Shown: in pieces, positions 1 through 6,455 of the stretch
Position numbering within the stretch: position 1 is the first letter of the stretch
Layout: each line of letters begins with the position of its first letter
NCBI GenBank assembly: GCA_036734385.1
Contig: DAIMYQ010000020.1
Span: forward strand, 1-30,745
Reading direction: 5' to 3'
DNA: 30,745 bases
From: JAAYPI01 sp036734385
Lineage (GTDB): Bacteria > Bacteroidota > Bacteroidia > Bacteroidales > Paludibacteraceae
Made by a program: the position numbers and the translations under genes
The notes under the pieces: model-generated
Seen by the model: the letters and a program-made list of their open reading frames with translations, nothing else
Told to the model about the DNA's origin: nothing
The model's database searches: none

Positions 1-1
1 T

Positions 2-292
2 AAGGTAAACTCGCTGTTATGTTCAATCATCGTTTTTCTCCACTTATATGTGAATTACAAATGGATAAAAGGAGTTATTACAAAGCATTTAGTAGATAAA
101 CATAAACAGGTATTTATTTTCTCGTCGATATTTTTCGTTTGTGCAATTACAGGATTTATTGCATGGTATTTTTCCTTAGAAGCCAAGGAAATAAGCAGAA
201 AACTATTTATAGAAATACACGATAAAATGACCTTGTTCCTCTTTATTTTCCTGATTTTGCATATTTGGAAACGAAGAAAACGGCTTTTATAA
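2..292 (+). CDS. C-terminal part of a membrane protein, DUF4405/cytochrome b-like (5' end outside window)
   Basis: The reading frame is open from base 2 with no stop before the window edge, so the GTG at 50 is probably an internal codon and the gene starts upstream. About 96 residues are visible. The first hydrophobic stretch ends in FLHLYVNYKWIKG, then comes a hydrophobic helix (FIFSSIFFVCAITGFIAWYF), then a final one beginning EIHDK and ending LILHIWKRRK. Histidines at the helix ends and the HxxxNxxW pattern resemble the DUF4405 group of small b-type cytochrome-like membrane proteins, where such histidines are thought to bind haem. The positive tail is consistent with a cytoplasmic C-terminus. 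The family call rests on pattern only. The gene ends at a bidirectional terminator shared with kdsB. Confidence 0.6.
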   Translation, partial: KVNSLLCSIIVFLHLYVNYKWIKGVITKHLVDKHKQVFIFSSIFFVCAITGFIAWYFSLEAKEISRKLFIEIHDKMTLFLFIFLILHIWKRRKRLL

Positions 293-299
293 ATAAAAA

Positions 300-342
300 A
301 AAGTAATGGGCTCTATTCACAAATAAATAGAGCCCATTTTTT
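300..342. terminator. Bidirectional intrinsic terminator between convergent genes
   Basis: A perfect 12-bp stem (306-317 with 326-337, ATGGGCTCTATT and its complement) encloses an 8-base loop. A T run (337-342) follows on the plus strand, and an A run before the stem gives a T run on the minus strand. It can end both the plus-strand membrane-protein gene and the minus-strand hisC-hisB-kdsB transcript. Confidence 0.9.
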
Positions 343-354
343 AATCTTACGGAT

Positions 355-1119
355 TTATTCTTTTAATCGTTGTATATATTTTCTTGTTTTTTCCAAATCT
401 TCAGGGGTATCAATGCCTATTGTTTCATGATTGTTGATAGCCACTTTAATGCAATAACCGTTTTCAAGCCAACGCAGTTGCTCCAACGATTCTGCTAATT
501 CCAATGGAGATTGCTCCAATTGTGTAATTTCAGCCAACACTTCAGATCTATAAGCATACATTCCAATGTGTTTGTAATAAGTATGTACAGACAACCAAGA
601 ATTACGGTCAATACCACGGTTGAAAGGAATAACGGAACGACTGAAATACATTGCTTCCATATTTTTATTAATCACCACCTTAGGAGTATTTGACGCTGAT
701 AAATTATCAAAAATATCTCCTGAAGAAAAAGGTTTGACCAATGTAGCAATATCAATTCCATGGTAATCGAAACATTTTTTTAACGATTCTATTTGTTCCG
801 GTTCAATAAACGGTTCATCACCCTGAATATTCAATACCACATCAAACTGCTTACCAATTTTGGTATAGGCTTCGTAACAACGGTCAGTACCACTTTTATG
901 ATTTATACTCGTCATAATAGCTTTGCCTCCAAAACGAACCACCTCGTCGTAAATACGTTGGTCATCAGTGGCCACATATACCGTTTCTACAGCTTTTTTA
1001 ACCTGTTCATATACACGATGTATCATCGTTTTTCCACCTATATCAGCTAATGGTTTTCCGGGAAAACGAGTGGAGCCATAACGAGCGGGAATTAAGGCAA
1101 CAAATTTTAAATCATTCAT
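355..1119 (-). CDS. kdsB: 3-deoxy-manno-octulosonate cytidylyltransferase
   Basis: This cytoplasmic enzyme activates Kdo with CTP to give CMP-Kdo, the donor for the inner core of lipopolysaccharide. The 254-residue length is normal for KdsB. The N-terminus carries the nucleotidyltransferase signature IPARYGSTRFPGKPL, followed by VATDD near residue 50 and the NIQGDEPFI metal/nucleotide motif near residue 100; a C-terminal GIDTPEDLEK segment also fits the family. It is the last gene of the hisC-hisB-kdsB run, 24 bases after the hisB stop, and ends just before a bidirectional terminator. Its presence implies a Gram-negative envelope with Kdo-containing LPS. Confidence 0.96.
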   Translation of the reverse strand: MNDLKFVALIPARYGSTRFPGKPLADIGGKTMIHRVYEQVKKAVETVYVATDDQRIYDEVVRFGGKAIMTSINHKSGTDRCYEAYTKIGKQFDVVLNIQGDEPFIEPEQIESLKKCFDYHGIDIATLVKPFSSGDIFDNLSASNTPKVVINKNMEAMYFSRSVIPFNRGIDRNSWLSVHTYYKHIGMYAYRSEVLAEITQLEQSPLELAESLEQLRWLENGYCIKVAINNHETIGIDTPEDLEKTRKYIQRLKE

Positions 1120-1143
1120 ATTGTTGATTTTTGGGTTATAAAA

Positions 1144-2271
1144 CTATAGTGTACCCTTGGTACTTGGAAGTTCGTAATTGAAAATATCCCTTTTTATCGA
1201 CATTTTTAGTGCTCGAGCCAAGGTTTTAAAAATTCCTTCAATTTTGTGATGTTCATTATCTCCTTCTGCCTTAATATTCAGATTCATTTTGGCAGCATCA
1301 CTCAATGATTTAAAGAAATGAAAAAACATCTCTGTAGGCATATCTCCCACTTTTTCACGTTTAAATTCAGCATTCCACACCAGCCACGGACGACCTCCAA
1401 AATCTAACGCAACCTGACACAAACAATCATCCATAGGCAAACAATACCCATACCTTTCAATGCCACGCTTATCGCCAAGAGCTTTTAGCAAAGCTTCTCC
1501 CAATGCGATACCCGTATCTTCAATAGTATGATGTTCATCTACACTCAAATCGCCTTTTACGCTAATTGTCAAGTCCATACCCGAATGTTTGCCTATTTGT
1601 TCCAACATGTGGTCAAAAAAACCTAAGCCGGTAGCAACATTCGTTTTACCCCTTCCATCAAGATTTATCTGTACCAATATGTCGGTTTCTTTCGTTTTTC
1701 GTTGAACTGTAGCACAACGTTCGCCGGCAAAAAGAAATTCAGTAATTGCATTCCAATCGTTGGTTATTAAGGCACAAAAAGTATCTAACCCTTTTTCTTT
1801 AAGAGAAAATTCTACAGCTTTTGCATTTTCTAAAAAAATAGCTTTACACCCTAAATTCTTAGCTAATTCTACATCAGTCATTCTATCGCCAATAACGAAG
1901 GAATTTGCCAAATCGTACTCTCCTGTCATGTATTTTTTCAACAAGCCTGTACGAGGTTTACGTGTAGGAGAATTATCTTCGGGAAGAGATCCGTCAATTA
2001 AAATATCATCAAATTCAACTCCCTCGCCTTTAAGTATTTGTAGCATCTTACCTTGTACCAAATCGAAATTCTCTTGAGGATTGGAAGGTGTACCCAACCC
2101 ATCTTGATTGGAAACCATAACAAATTCAAAATCAAGCTTTTCACGAATAAAAAACAAGTTTCGAATTACTTTAGGCAAAAACTGCATTTGCTCCAAATTA
2201 TCTACTTGGAAAGTTATTGGCGGTTCTACAATAATAGTTCCATCTCGGTCTATAAAAAGGGCTTTTTTCAT
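1144..2271 (-). CDS. hisB: Bifunctional histidinol-phosphatase / imidazoleglycerol-phosphate dehydratase
   Basis: This fused enzyme catalyses two steps of histidine synthesis. The N-terminal HAD-type phosphatase domain (about residues 1-165) starts with the nucleophile motif FIDRDGT (Asp8, Asp10). The C-terminal IGPD domain (about 185-375) has the metal-binding signatures FFDHMLEQIGKHSGMDL, DEHHTIEDTGIALGEAL and DNEHHKIEGIFKTLARAL. The 375-residue length matches the fused HisB of Bacteroidetes and enterobacteria. It lies 18 bases downstream of hisC and 24 bases upstream of kdsB, so the three are probably co-transcribed. No key residue appears to be missing. Confidence 0.96.
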   Translation of the reverse strand: MKKALFIDRDGTIIVEPPITFQVDNLEQMQFLPKVIRNLFFIREKLDFEFVMVSNQDGLGTPSNPQENFDLVQGKMLQILKGEGVEFDDILIDGSLPEDNSPTRKPRTGLLKKYMTGEYDLANSFVIGDRMTDVELAKNLGCKAIFLENAKAVEFSLKEKGLDTFCALITNDWNAITEFLFAGERCATVQRKTKETDILVQINLDGRGKTNVATGLGFFDHMLEQIGKHSGMDLTISVKGDLSVDEHHTIEDTGIALGEALLKALGDKRGIERYGYCLPMDDCLCQVALDFGGRPWLVWNAEFKREKVGDMPTEMFFHFFKSLSDAAKMNLNIKAEGDNEHHKIEGIFKTLARALKMSIKRDIFNYELPSTKGTL

Positions 2272-2289
2272 TCTTTTGTCAAGGTGTTT

Positions 2290-3324
2290 TTATTTTTTAT
2301 ATTTTAGCAACTCGTCCAACAATATTTTATTTTCATCTTTCGTTCCTACGGTAATGCGTAAACAACCTAAGCAAAGTGAAATAGAATTACGATTACGAAC
2401 AATGATACCCTTATCTACCAAATAATTATAAACAGCATTGGCATCGGGCACTTTTACCAATAAAAAGTTGGCATCTGTCGGATATACTTTCTCTACCAAA
2501 GGCAATCTTTTCAAAGCTTCAACCAAATAAATGCGTTGTTCCAATATCATTTTGACCCAATCATTTTTTCTGGCTTCTTCTTCCAATTGTTCCTTGACAA
2601 AATTCTGAGTTAAAATATTAACGTTATACGGATACTTTACTTTATTGAAATAAGAAATAATTTCCTCGGATGCAAAAGCCATACCACAACGCAAAGAAGC
2701 CAATCCCCACGCTTTTGAAAATGTTTGAAAAACAATTACATTCGGATAACTATCCAAATCAGCCAACCATGATTTTTCCGAAGAAAAATCGATATACGCT
2801 TCATCTATTACAACAACACCATGAAAATTATGTATGACTTTCAGCATTTCAGTACGATTCAACAAGTTTCCGGTGGGGTTATTAGGTGAACATAAAAAAA
2901 TCACTTTGGTACGCTCATCTACAGCTTTTAAAAGTGTATCGGAATCTAAGCTATAATCGGTATTGAGTAATACTTTGCGATACTCCACGTTATTTACATC
3001 GGCACACACTTGATACATTCCATAAGTAGGATCGATGGCAACAATATTGTCTTGATTTGGTTCGCAAAAAATACGGATAACCAAATCAATCGGCTCATCA
3101 CTCCCATTTCCGAGCATAATCTGTTCCGGTCTAACTTTTTTTATTTGGGAAATCTTCTGTTTCAATTCCCATTGCATTGGGTCGGGATAACGATTATAAG
3201 GATAATTCAAAGGATTTTCGTTAGCATCCAGAAAAACGGATGCTTCACCCTTAAATTCACTCCTGGCACAAGAATATGGCTTGAGGTTGCGAATATTTTT
3301 ACGGACAAGACTTTCGACATTCAT
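2290..3324 (-). CDS. hisC: Histidinol-phosphate aminotransferase
   Basis: A PLP-dependent fold-type I aminotransferase converting imidazole-acetol phosphate to histidinol phosphate. Of 344 residues, the visible signatures are ANENP (34-38), GNGSDEPID (72-80), SPNNPTG (146-152), DEAYIDF (174-180) and the PLP-lysine motif TFSKAWGLA with Lys204. It is first in the hisC-hisB-kdsB run. A Bacteroidetes -7 promoter core lies about 27 bases upstream of the start. The usual upstream partners hisG and hisD are not next to it; tRNA genes are. Confidence 0.96.
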   Translation of the reverse strand: MNVESLVRKNIRNLKPYSCARSEFKGEASVFLDANENPLNYPYNRYPDPMQWELKQKISQIKKVRPEQIMLGNGSDEPIDLVIRIFCEPNQDNIVAIDPTYGMYQVCADVNNVEYRKVLLNTDYSLDSDTLLKAVDERTKVIFLCSPNNPTGNLLNRTEMLKVIHNFHGVVVIDEAYIDFSSEKSWLADLDSYPNVIVFQTFSKAWGLASLRCGMAFASEEIISYFNKVKYPYNVNILTQNFVKEQLEEEARKNDWVKMILEQRIYLVEALKRLPLVEKVYPTDANFLLVKVPDANAVYNYLVDKGIIVRNRNSISLCLGCLRITVGTKDENKILLDELLKYKK

Positions 3325-3350
3325 GGTGTAAAATTCTATCTATTAAAAAA

Positions 3351-3358
3351 CAAAGTTA
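3351..3358 (-). promoter_or_regulatory. Candidate -7 promoter element for hisC
   Basis: Read on the minus strand the bases are TAACTTTG, an exact match to the Bacteroidetes -7 core TAnnTTTG, placed to give a leader of about 20 bases before the hisC ATG. No good TTTG is seen 19-21 bases upstream, so the -33 half is weak. Confidence 0.5.
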
Positions 3359-3457
3359 GTAAAAAAAATAGGTAAACATCTTTGTTAAATAAATATTTTA
3401 CAGAATTTCTACGAGCACAAAAAAAGTCCACAATGACAACATTATGAACTTCCCGAG

Positions 3458-3530
3458 TGATCCGCTTGGGGCTCGAACCCAAGACCCCATCCTTAAAAGG
3501 GATGTGCTCTACCTACTGAGCTAGCGAATC
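3458..3530 (-). tRNA. tRNA-Lys (anticodon TTT), copy 2 in transcription order
   Basis: On the minus strand a 73-base cloverleaf: acceptor GATTCGC/GCGGATC (one T-G wobble), D arm AGCTCAGTAGGTAGAGC, anticodon loop CTTTTAA on a CATCC/GGATG stem, T arm around GGGTTCGAGCCCC, discriminator A. CCA is not encoded. It is identical to its neighbour at 3547-3619, with a 16-base spacer. Confidence 0.97.
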
Positions 3531-3546
3531 ATTAACACTAAAAAAG

Positions 3547-3619
3547 TGATCCGCTTGGGGCTCGAACCCAAGACCCCATCCTTAAAAGGGATGTGCTCTA
3601 CCTACTGAGCTAGCGAATC
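3547..3619 (-). tRNA. tRNA-Lys (anticodon TTT), copy 1 in transcription order
   Basis: The 73 bases are identical to the copy at 3458-3530, with the same cloverleaf and TTT anticodon. It is promoter-proximal: a consensus Bacteroidetes promoter sits 23 bases upstream of its 5' end. The two genes are probably made as one precursor and cut apart. Confidence 0.97.
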
Positions 3620-3641
3620 ATTCCGTTTTACAAAAGCGGTG

Positions 3642-3673
3642 CAAAGATATGGTTATATTTTTTATTTCACAAA
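3642..3673 (-). promoter_or_regulatory. Bacteroidetes-type promoter for the tRNA-Lys pair
   Basis: On the minus strand there is TTTG (3670-3673), a 20-base spacer, then TATCTTTG (3642-3649). This matches the Bacteroidetes housekeeping consensus TTTG-N19-21-TAnnTTTG. Transcription would start about 15-18 bases before the first tRNA. Confidence 0.8.
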
Positions 3674-3694
3674 TAAACAGTTCGTTTTTTCTCG

Positions 3695-3715
3695 AAAAAG
3701 ACCTCAAAAGGTCTT
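3695..3715 (-). terminator. Second hairpin terminator downstream of the Spy-like gene
   Basis: A 7-bp stem, AAGACCT (3698-3704) with AGGTCTT (3709-3715), has a 4-base loop. On the minus strand it is followed by a short T run. It may back up the stronger terminator at 3727-3758 and insulate the tRNA promoter from read-through. Confidence 0.55.
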
Positions 3716-3726
3716 AATATTCAAAT

Positions 3727-3758
3727 AAAAAAATAAGGATAAACAATGTTTATCCTTA
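3727..3758 (-). terminator. Intrinsic terminator of the sigma/Spy-like operon
   Basis: An almost perfect inverted repeat, TAAGGATAAACA (3734-3745) with TGTTTATCCTTA (3747-3758), is followed on the minus strand by seven T (3727-3733). It lies directly after the end of the Spy-like gene. Confidence 0.85.
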
Positions 3759-3770
3759 CTCCAAAATTCA

Positions 3771-4172
3771 TCAAATTATCAGTTCATACACTGTTGTGCA
3801 CATCCTNNNNNNNNNNNNNNNNNNNNNNNNNNNNNNNNNNNNNNNNNNNNNNNNNNNNNNNNNNNNNNNNNNNNNNNNNNNNNNNNNNNNNNNNNNNNNN
3901 NNNNNNTTTTCAGCATTTTTTGCACAACACATATTATCAGGTCTGCACTGTTGATTCATCTCCATTTTTTTCTTTTCATATTCTTCGTAAAAAGGAATAA
4001 AATCGGCTTTTTCCTTATCGGTAAAATTGACTTTCTGTTCGATGAAAGCAATCTTTTCAGCTCGCATTTTATTCATGGAAGATTTTTGTTGTGCGTTAGA
4101 TGCATTTTGTGCACACAAAGGAACTGTAACAAACAATGTTGCAATGGCAACCAGAAATAGCTTCTTTTTCAT
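3771..4172 (-). CDS. Cys-rich secreted Spy/CpxP-like protein, interrupted by assembly gap
   Basis: The first 22 residues are a signal peptide (KK then LFLVAIATLFVTVPLCAQ). The mature part has an amphipathic helical stretch, KMRAEKIAFIEQKVNFTDKE and FIPFYEEYEKKKMEM, like the LTxxQ/Spy-type periplasmic proteins common in Bacteroidetes sigma-factor operons. It then becomes Cys-rich (QQCRPDNMCCAKNAE). A 100-N gap cuts the gene and its true length is unknown, so the C-terminus is uncertain. In the literal frame the end reads RMCTTVYELII (stop at 3771); another frame reads GCAQQCMN (stop at 3779), which fits the Cys/Gln-rich character better. It is third in the ECF sigma operon, 21 bases after the middle gene. 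Envelope or metal stress sensing is inferred. Confidence 0.7.
   Translation of the reverse strand: MKKKLFLVAIATLFVTVPLCAQNASNAQQKSSMNKMRAEKIAFIEQKVNFTDKEKADFIPFYEEYEKKKMEMNQQCRPDNMCCAKNAEXXXXXXXXXXXXXXXXXXXXXXXXXXXXXXXXXXRMCTTVYELII
3807..3906. other. Assembly gap (100 N)
   Basis: Exactly 100 N, the conventional filler for a scaffold join of unknown size. It interrupts the Spy-like gene, so reading frame across it should not be trusted. Confidence 0.99.
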
Positions 4173-4193
4173 AATCTTGTTTTTTTTTATTCA

Positions 4194-4541
4194 TTATTCA
4201 CTCATTGTTAAGTACTCATACATACTATAATCGTCCATTTCATCAATAATATACTCCTCTTTGACGTTCAATTCGGATACTTGCTTTTTTTGCAACGTTC
4301 TTTCAGAAGAAAAAGGACCCTTTATGACACTAATTGAAATGTATAACCCGGTAAGCATGGCTGCAATATAAAGCACCGGTCTTACCTTCCTCCAGAAGGT
4401 TACATGCTTAACATGTTCAATCGGAGTTTCTTGATTTAATAGAAAGTCCATCTTGTCTGAAAAATCCTGAAAATAACTTTCAGGAACAGAGAATGGGTTT
4501 TCATTCCCTACCTCATTTAATATTTTATTTTCTTTTTCCAT
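4194..4541 (-). CDS. Small one-TM protein in the anti-sigma position
   Basis: This 115-residue protein has an acidic N-terminal half with NPFSVPESYFQDFSDKM (about residues 15-31), a motif typical of small Bacteroidetes proteins encoded after ECF sigma factors. One transmembrane segment follows near residues 54-73 (VLYIAAMLTGLYISISVI), then an acidic periplasmic tail. Position between the sigma gene (45 bases upstream) and the Spy-like gene suggests it holds or modulates the sigma factor at the membrane. It lacks a recognisable zinc anti-sigma HxxxCxxC motif, so the role is inferred from context. Confidence 0.72.
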   Translation of the reverse strand: MEKENKILNEVGNENPFSVPESYFQDFSDKMDFLLNQETPIEHVKHVTFWRKVRPVLYIAAMLTGLYISISVIKGPFSSERTLQKKQVSELNVKEEYIIDEMDDYSMYEYLTMSE

Positions 4542-4586
4542 ATCAGTAGATTTCTGTAACTTTGACGGTTCAAAACCCCGAAGGGT

Positions 4587-5144
4587 TTAATTGCATTGTA
4601 AAATATATTTTTCAATTTTTTTGACGGCATGATGATAAGATGCTTTTAGAGCTCCAACTGAAGTGTTTAAGATTTTAGACATTTCTTCGTATGGAATTTC
4701 ATCGAAGTATCTCATATTAAAAACAAGACGTTGTTTTTGCGGTAATTCTAAGATAGCCTTTTGTAATTTTGCTTGTGCTTCGTTACCATTAAAATAAGAA
4801 GGACTTTCCATCGAAAGTACCAAAGCATCTTGTAAATCAATGGCATTATTTTTGCTTTTTTGACTGTTCAAGAAGTCTATGGTTTCGTTGGTGGCAATTT
4901 TATAAAGCCACGTCGAAATTTGGCATTCGCCACGAAATTTTTTTATGCTTGACCATGCTTTTAAAAAAGTGTTTTGCAATATATCATTAGCATCATCATG
5001 AACAATCACCATTTTACGGATGTGCCAGTATATTTTTTGCTGATGAGTTTGCATTATCCAAGTAAAAGCCTGCCTTTGTGTGGCATCATCTGAAAGCAAA
5101 ACAAGTAATTCGGACGTTTCAAATTTTTCTTTCATGTATGTCAT
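4587..5144 (-). CDS. ECF-type RNA polymerase sigma factor
   Basis: A 185-residue sigma-70 family protein of the extracytoplasmic-function type. Region 2 lies at about residues 30-95 (core-binding DDANDILQNTFLKAW and the -10-reading part STWLYKIATNETIDFL). Region 4 lies at about 130-180 (LPQKQRLVFNMRYFDEIPYEEM and the recognition helix SVGALKASYHHAVKKI). Regions 1 and 3 are absent, as expected. A second Met at residue 4 (5135) is an equally plausible start. It heads a three-gene operon with a one-TM protein and a secreted Cys-rich protein, and is divergent from the DUF5063 gene. The regulon is probably envelope-related. Confidence 0.93.
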   Translation of the reverse strand: MTYMKEKFETSELLVLLSDDATQRQAFTWIMQTHQQKIYWHIRKMVIVHDDANDILQNTFLKAWSSIKKFRGECQISTWLYKIATNETIDFLNSQKSKNNAIDLQDALVLSMESPSYFNGNEAQAKLQKAILELPQKQRLVFNMRYFDEIPYEEMSKILNTSVGALKASYHHAVKKIEKYILQCN

Positions 5145-5166
5145 TTTTTGTACTTTGCTAAAATAC

Positions 5167-5174
5167 TATCTTTG
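5167..5174 (+). promoter_or_regulatory. Candidate -7 element for the DUF5063 operon
   Basis: TATCTTTG matches TAnnTTTG exactly and would give a leader of about 50 bases. A TTTG lies 16 bases upstream (5147-5150), shorter than the usual 19-21, so this is only a candidate. A second TAnnTTTG (5219-5226) is too close to the ATG to be likely. Confidence 0.35.
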
Positions 5175-5231
5175 GGTTAGACTAAAAAATAGAACAAACG
5201 TTTAATAGAACATTAAAATAAATTTGCATTT

Positions 5232-5843
5232 ATGAAGGATAACAATGTTTATGCACAATCTCACCTCGAATTTATAACCATTGCAGTTGCATATTGCTCC
5301 TATTTAGAAGAAATTGCGGAAGAATCGGCCTTAGATTTTGTACGTAAAACAGACAAAATATTACCGCTATTGTACTTAAAAGCCTCATTAGTTGAAATTC
5401 CTGAACGTCTATATGAAGAAGGTGTTGAATCGTTTGTCACAGAAGAAGAATATGAATCAAAAAAGGAAGAAATAGCTAATTTATTAGGACGTTTTGATGC
5501 CTATTTGGAAACTGTTGACGATGAAATGCAATTTAGTGACACTCCCATTGTAGCAACTATTTCGGAAAACCTTACCGATGTATATCAAGATGTTAAAGAC
5601 TTTGCAATGAATTACAGACTTGGAAATGAGCAAGTTATGAATGATGCTTTAGCCAATTGCATGGAAAATTTCCAACAATATTGGGGACAAAAACTTTTGA
5701 ATGCACTTCGAGCTTTGCATATGGTACTTTATAAGAGTGACATAGAAAATGAAACTAAAATAGAAGAGAATTCGACTAAAAAGAAAGAAAATTTTGTCGA
5801 TTTTTTACGCCATGATGAATCAGATTATAGCCAATTGCTGTAA
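5232..5843 (+). CDS. DUF5063 family protein, function unknown
   Basis: A soluble, acidic, mostly helical protein of 203 residues with no signal peptide. The N-terminal EFITIAVAYCSYLEE and the TDKILPLLYLKA stretch match what I recall of the Bacteroidetes family DUF5063. The C-terminal tail is charged (Lys/Glu rich, about 165-195) and probably disordered. It starts a plus-strand operon: the exonuclease gene begins 14 bases after its stop and the RlmI-like gene follows. This order recurs in Bacteroidetes, which suggests an RNA-related role, but nothing in the sequence shows an activity. Confidence 0.8.
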   Translation: MKDNNVYAQSHLEFITIAVAYCSYLEEIAEESALDFVRKTDKILPLLYLKASLVEIPERLYEEGVESFVTEEEYESKKEEIANLLGRFDAYLETVDDEMQFSDTPIVATISENLTDVYQDVKDFAMNYRLGNEQVMNDALANCMENFQQYWGQKLLNALRALHMVLYKSDIENETKIEENSTKKKENFVDFLRHDESDYSQLL

Positions 5844-5857
5844 TAAATGAATGATAA

Positions 5858-6448
5858 ATGATAGATAAAACAGAAATAAAAAAAGAAGAGATACAAGAAT
5901 TACCCCCTTGTTCTTACGAAGGAATAAAAATCGAGGTAATAGACTCCGAAGAAAAATTATTAGCAGCCCTGGATTACTTAGAGTGCCAATCTTTAATTGG
6001 ATTCGATACTGAAACAAAACCTTCATTCAAAAAGGGTGTTACCCACCAAGTTTGTTTATTACAATTGGCAACAAGTGAGATTTGTTTTCTTTTCAGATTA
6101 CATTTAATACCGTTTCATCCTAAACTTTCGGCAATTTTATCTAATCCGAAAATAACAAAAGTAGGCGTCTCCATAAAAGATGATATTCGTATTTTAAATA
6201 AACGAGGAAAATTCAAACCTCAAGGGTTTATTGATATGCAAAATATGGCTAAAGAAGTTGGAATTAAGGACATTAGCTTACAAAAGATTTATGCCATTTT
6301 GTTCGGCAAAAGAATATCCAAAACACAACGTTTGTCAAATTGGGAGTCTGAAGTTTTAACTCCGGCACAACAACAGTACGCTGCCATTGATGCCTGGGCT
6401 TGCATTGATATTTACCATCAACTACAAAAAGAAATTTCTCTAAAATAG
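5858..6448 (+). CDS. DEDD-family 3'-5' exonuclease (RNase D/WRN-like)
   Basis: A single-domain 196-residue nuclease. Exo I is IGFDTETKPSF with Asp50 and Glu52; Exo II is VGVSIKDDIRIL; Exo III is YAAIDAWACIDIYHQL, with the Tyr-to-Asp spacing of the DEDDy subclass. These acidic residues bind the two metal ions that hydrolyse the 3'-terminal nucleotide. The HRDC domains of true RNase D are absent, so the substrate could be RNA or DNA. It is the middle gene of a tight operon, 14 bases after DUF5063 and 7 bases before the RlmI-like methyltransferase, which favours RNA processing. Confidence 0.92.
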   Translation: MIDKTEIKKEEIQELPPCSYEGIKIEVIDSEEKLLAALDYLECQSLIGFDTETKPSFKKGVTHQVCLLQLATSEICFLFRLHLIPFHPKLSAILSNPKITKVGVSIKDDIRILNKRGKFKPQGFIDMQNMAKEVGIKDISLQKIYAILFGKRISKTQRLSNWESEVLTPAQQQYAAIDAWACIDIYHQLQKEISLK

Positions 6449-6455
6449 AACCATT

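Noticed and set aside
511..1050. Open frames on the plus strand opposite kdsB, and similar frames elsewhere
   Set aside because: They are shadows of clearly recognised genes and have no family resemblance, start context or spacing of their own.
3458..3619. Direct repeat resembling a CRISPR or transposon repeat
   Set aside because: The repeated unit is a complete tRNA-Lys gene; only two copies exist.
5219..5226. TAAATTTG as a leaderless promoter for DUF5063
   Set aside because: It ends 5 bases before the ATG, leaving no room for a leader, and has no TTTG at proper spacing; probably a chance match.
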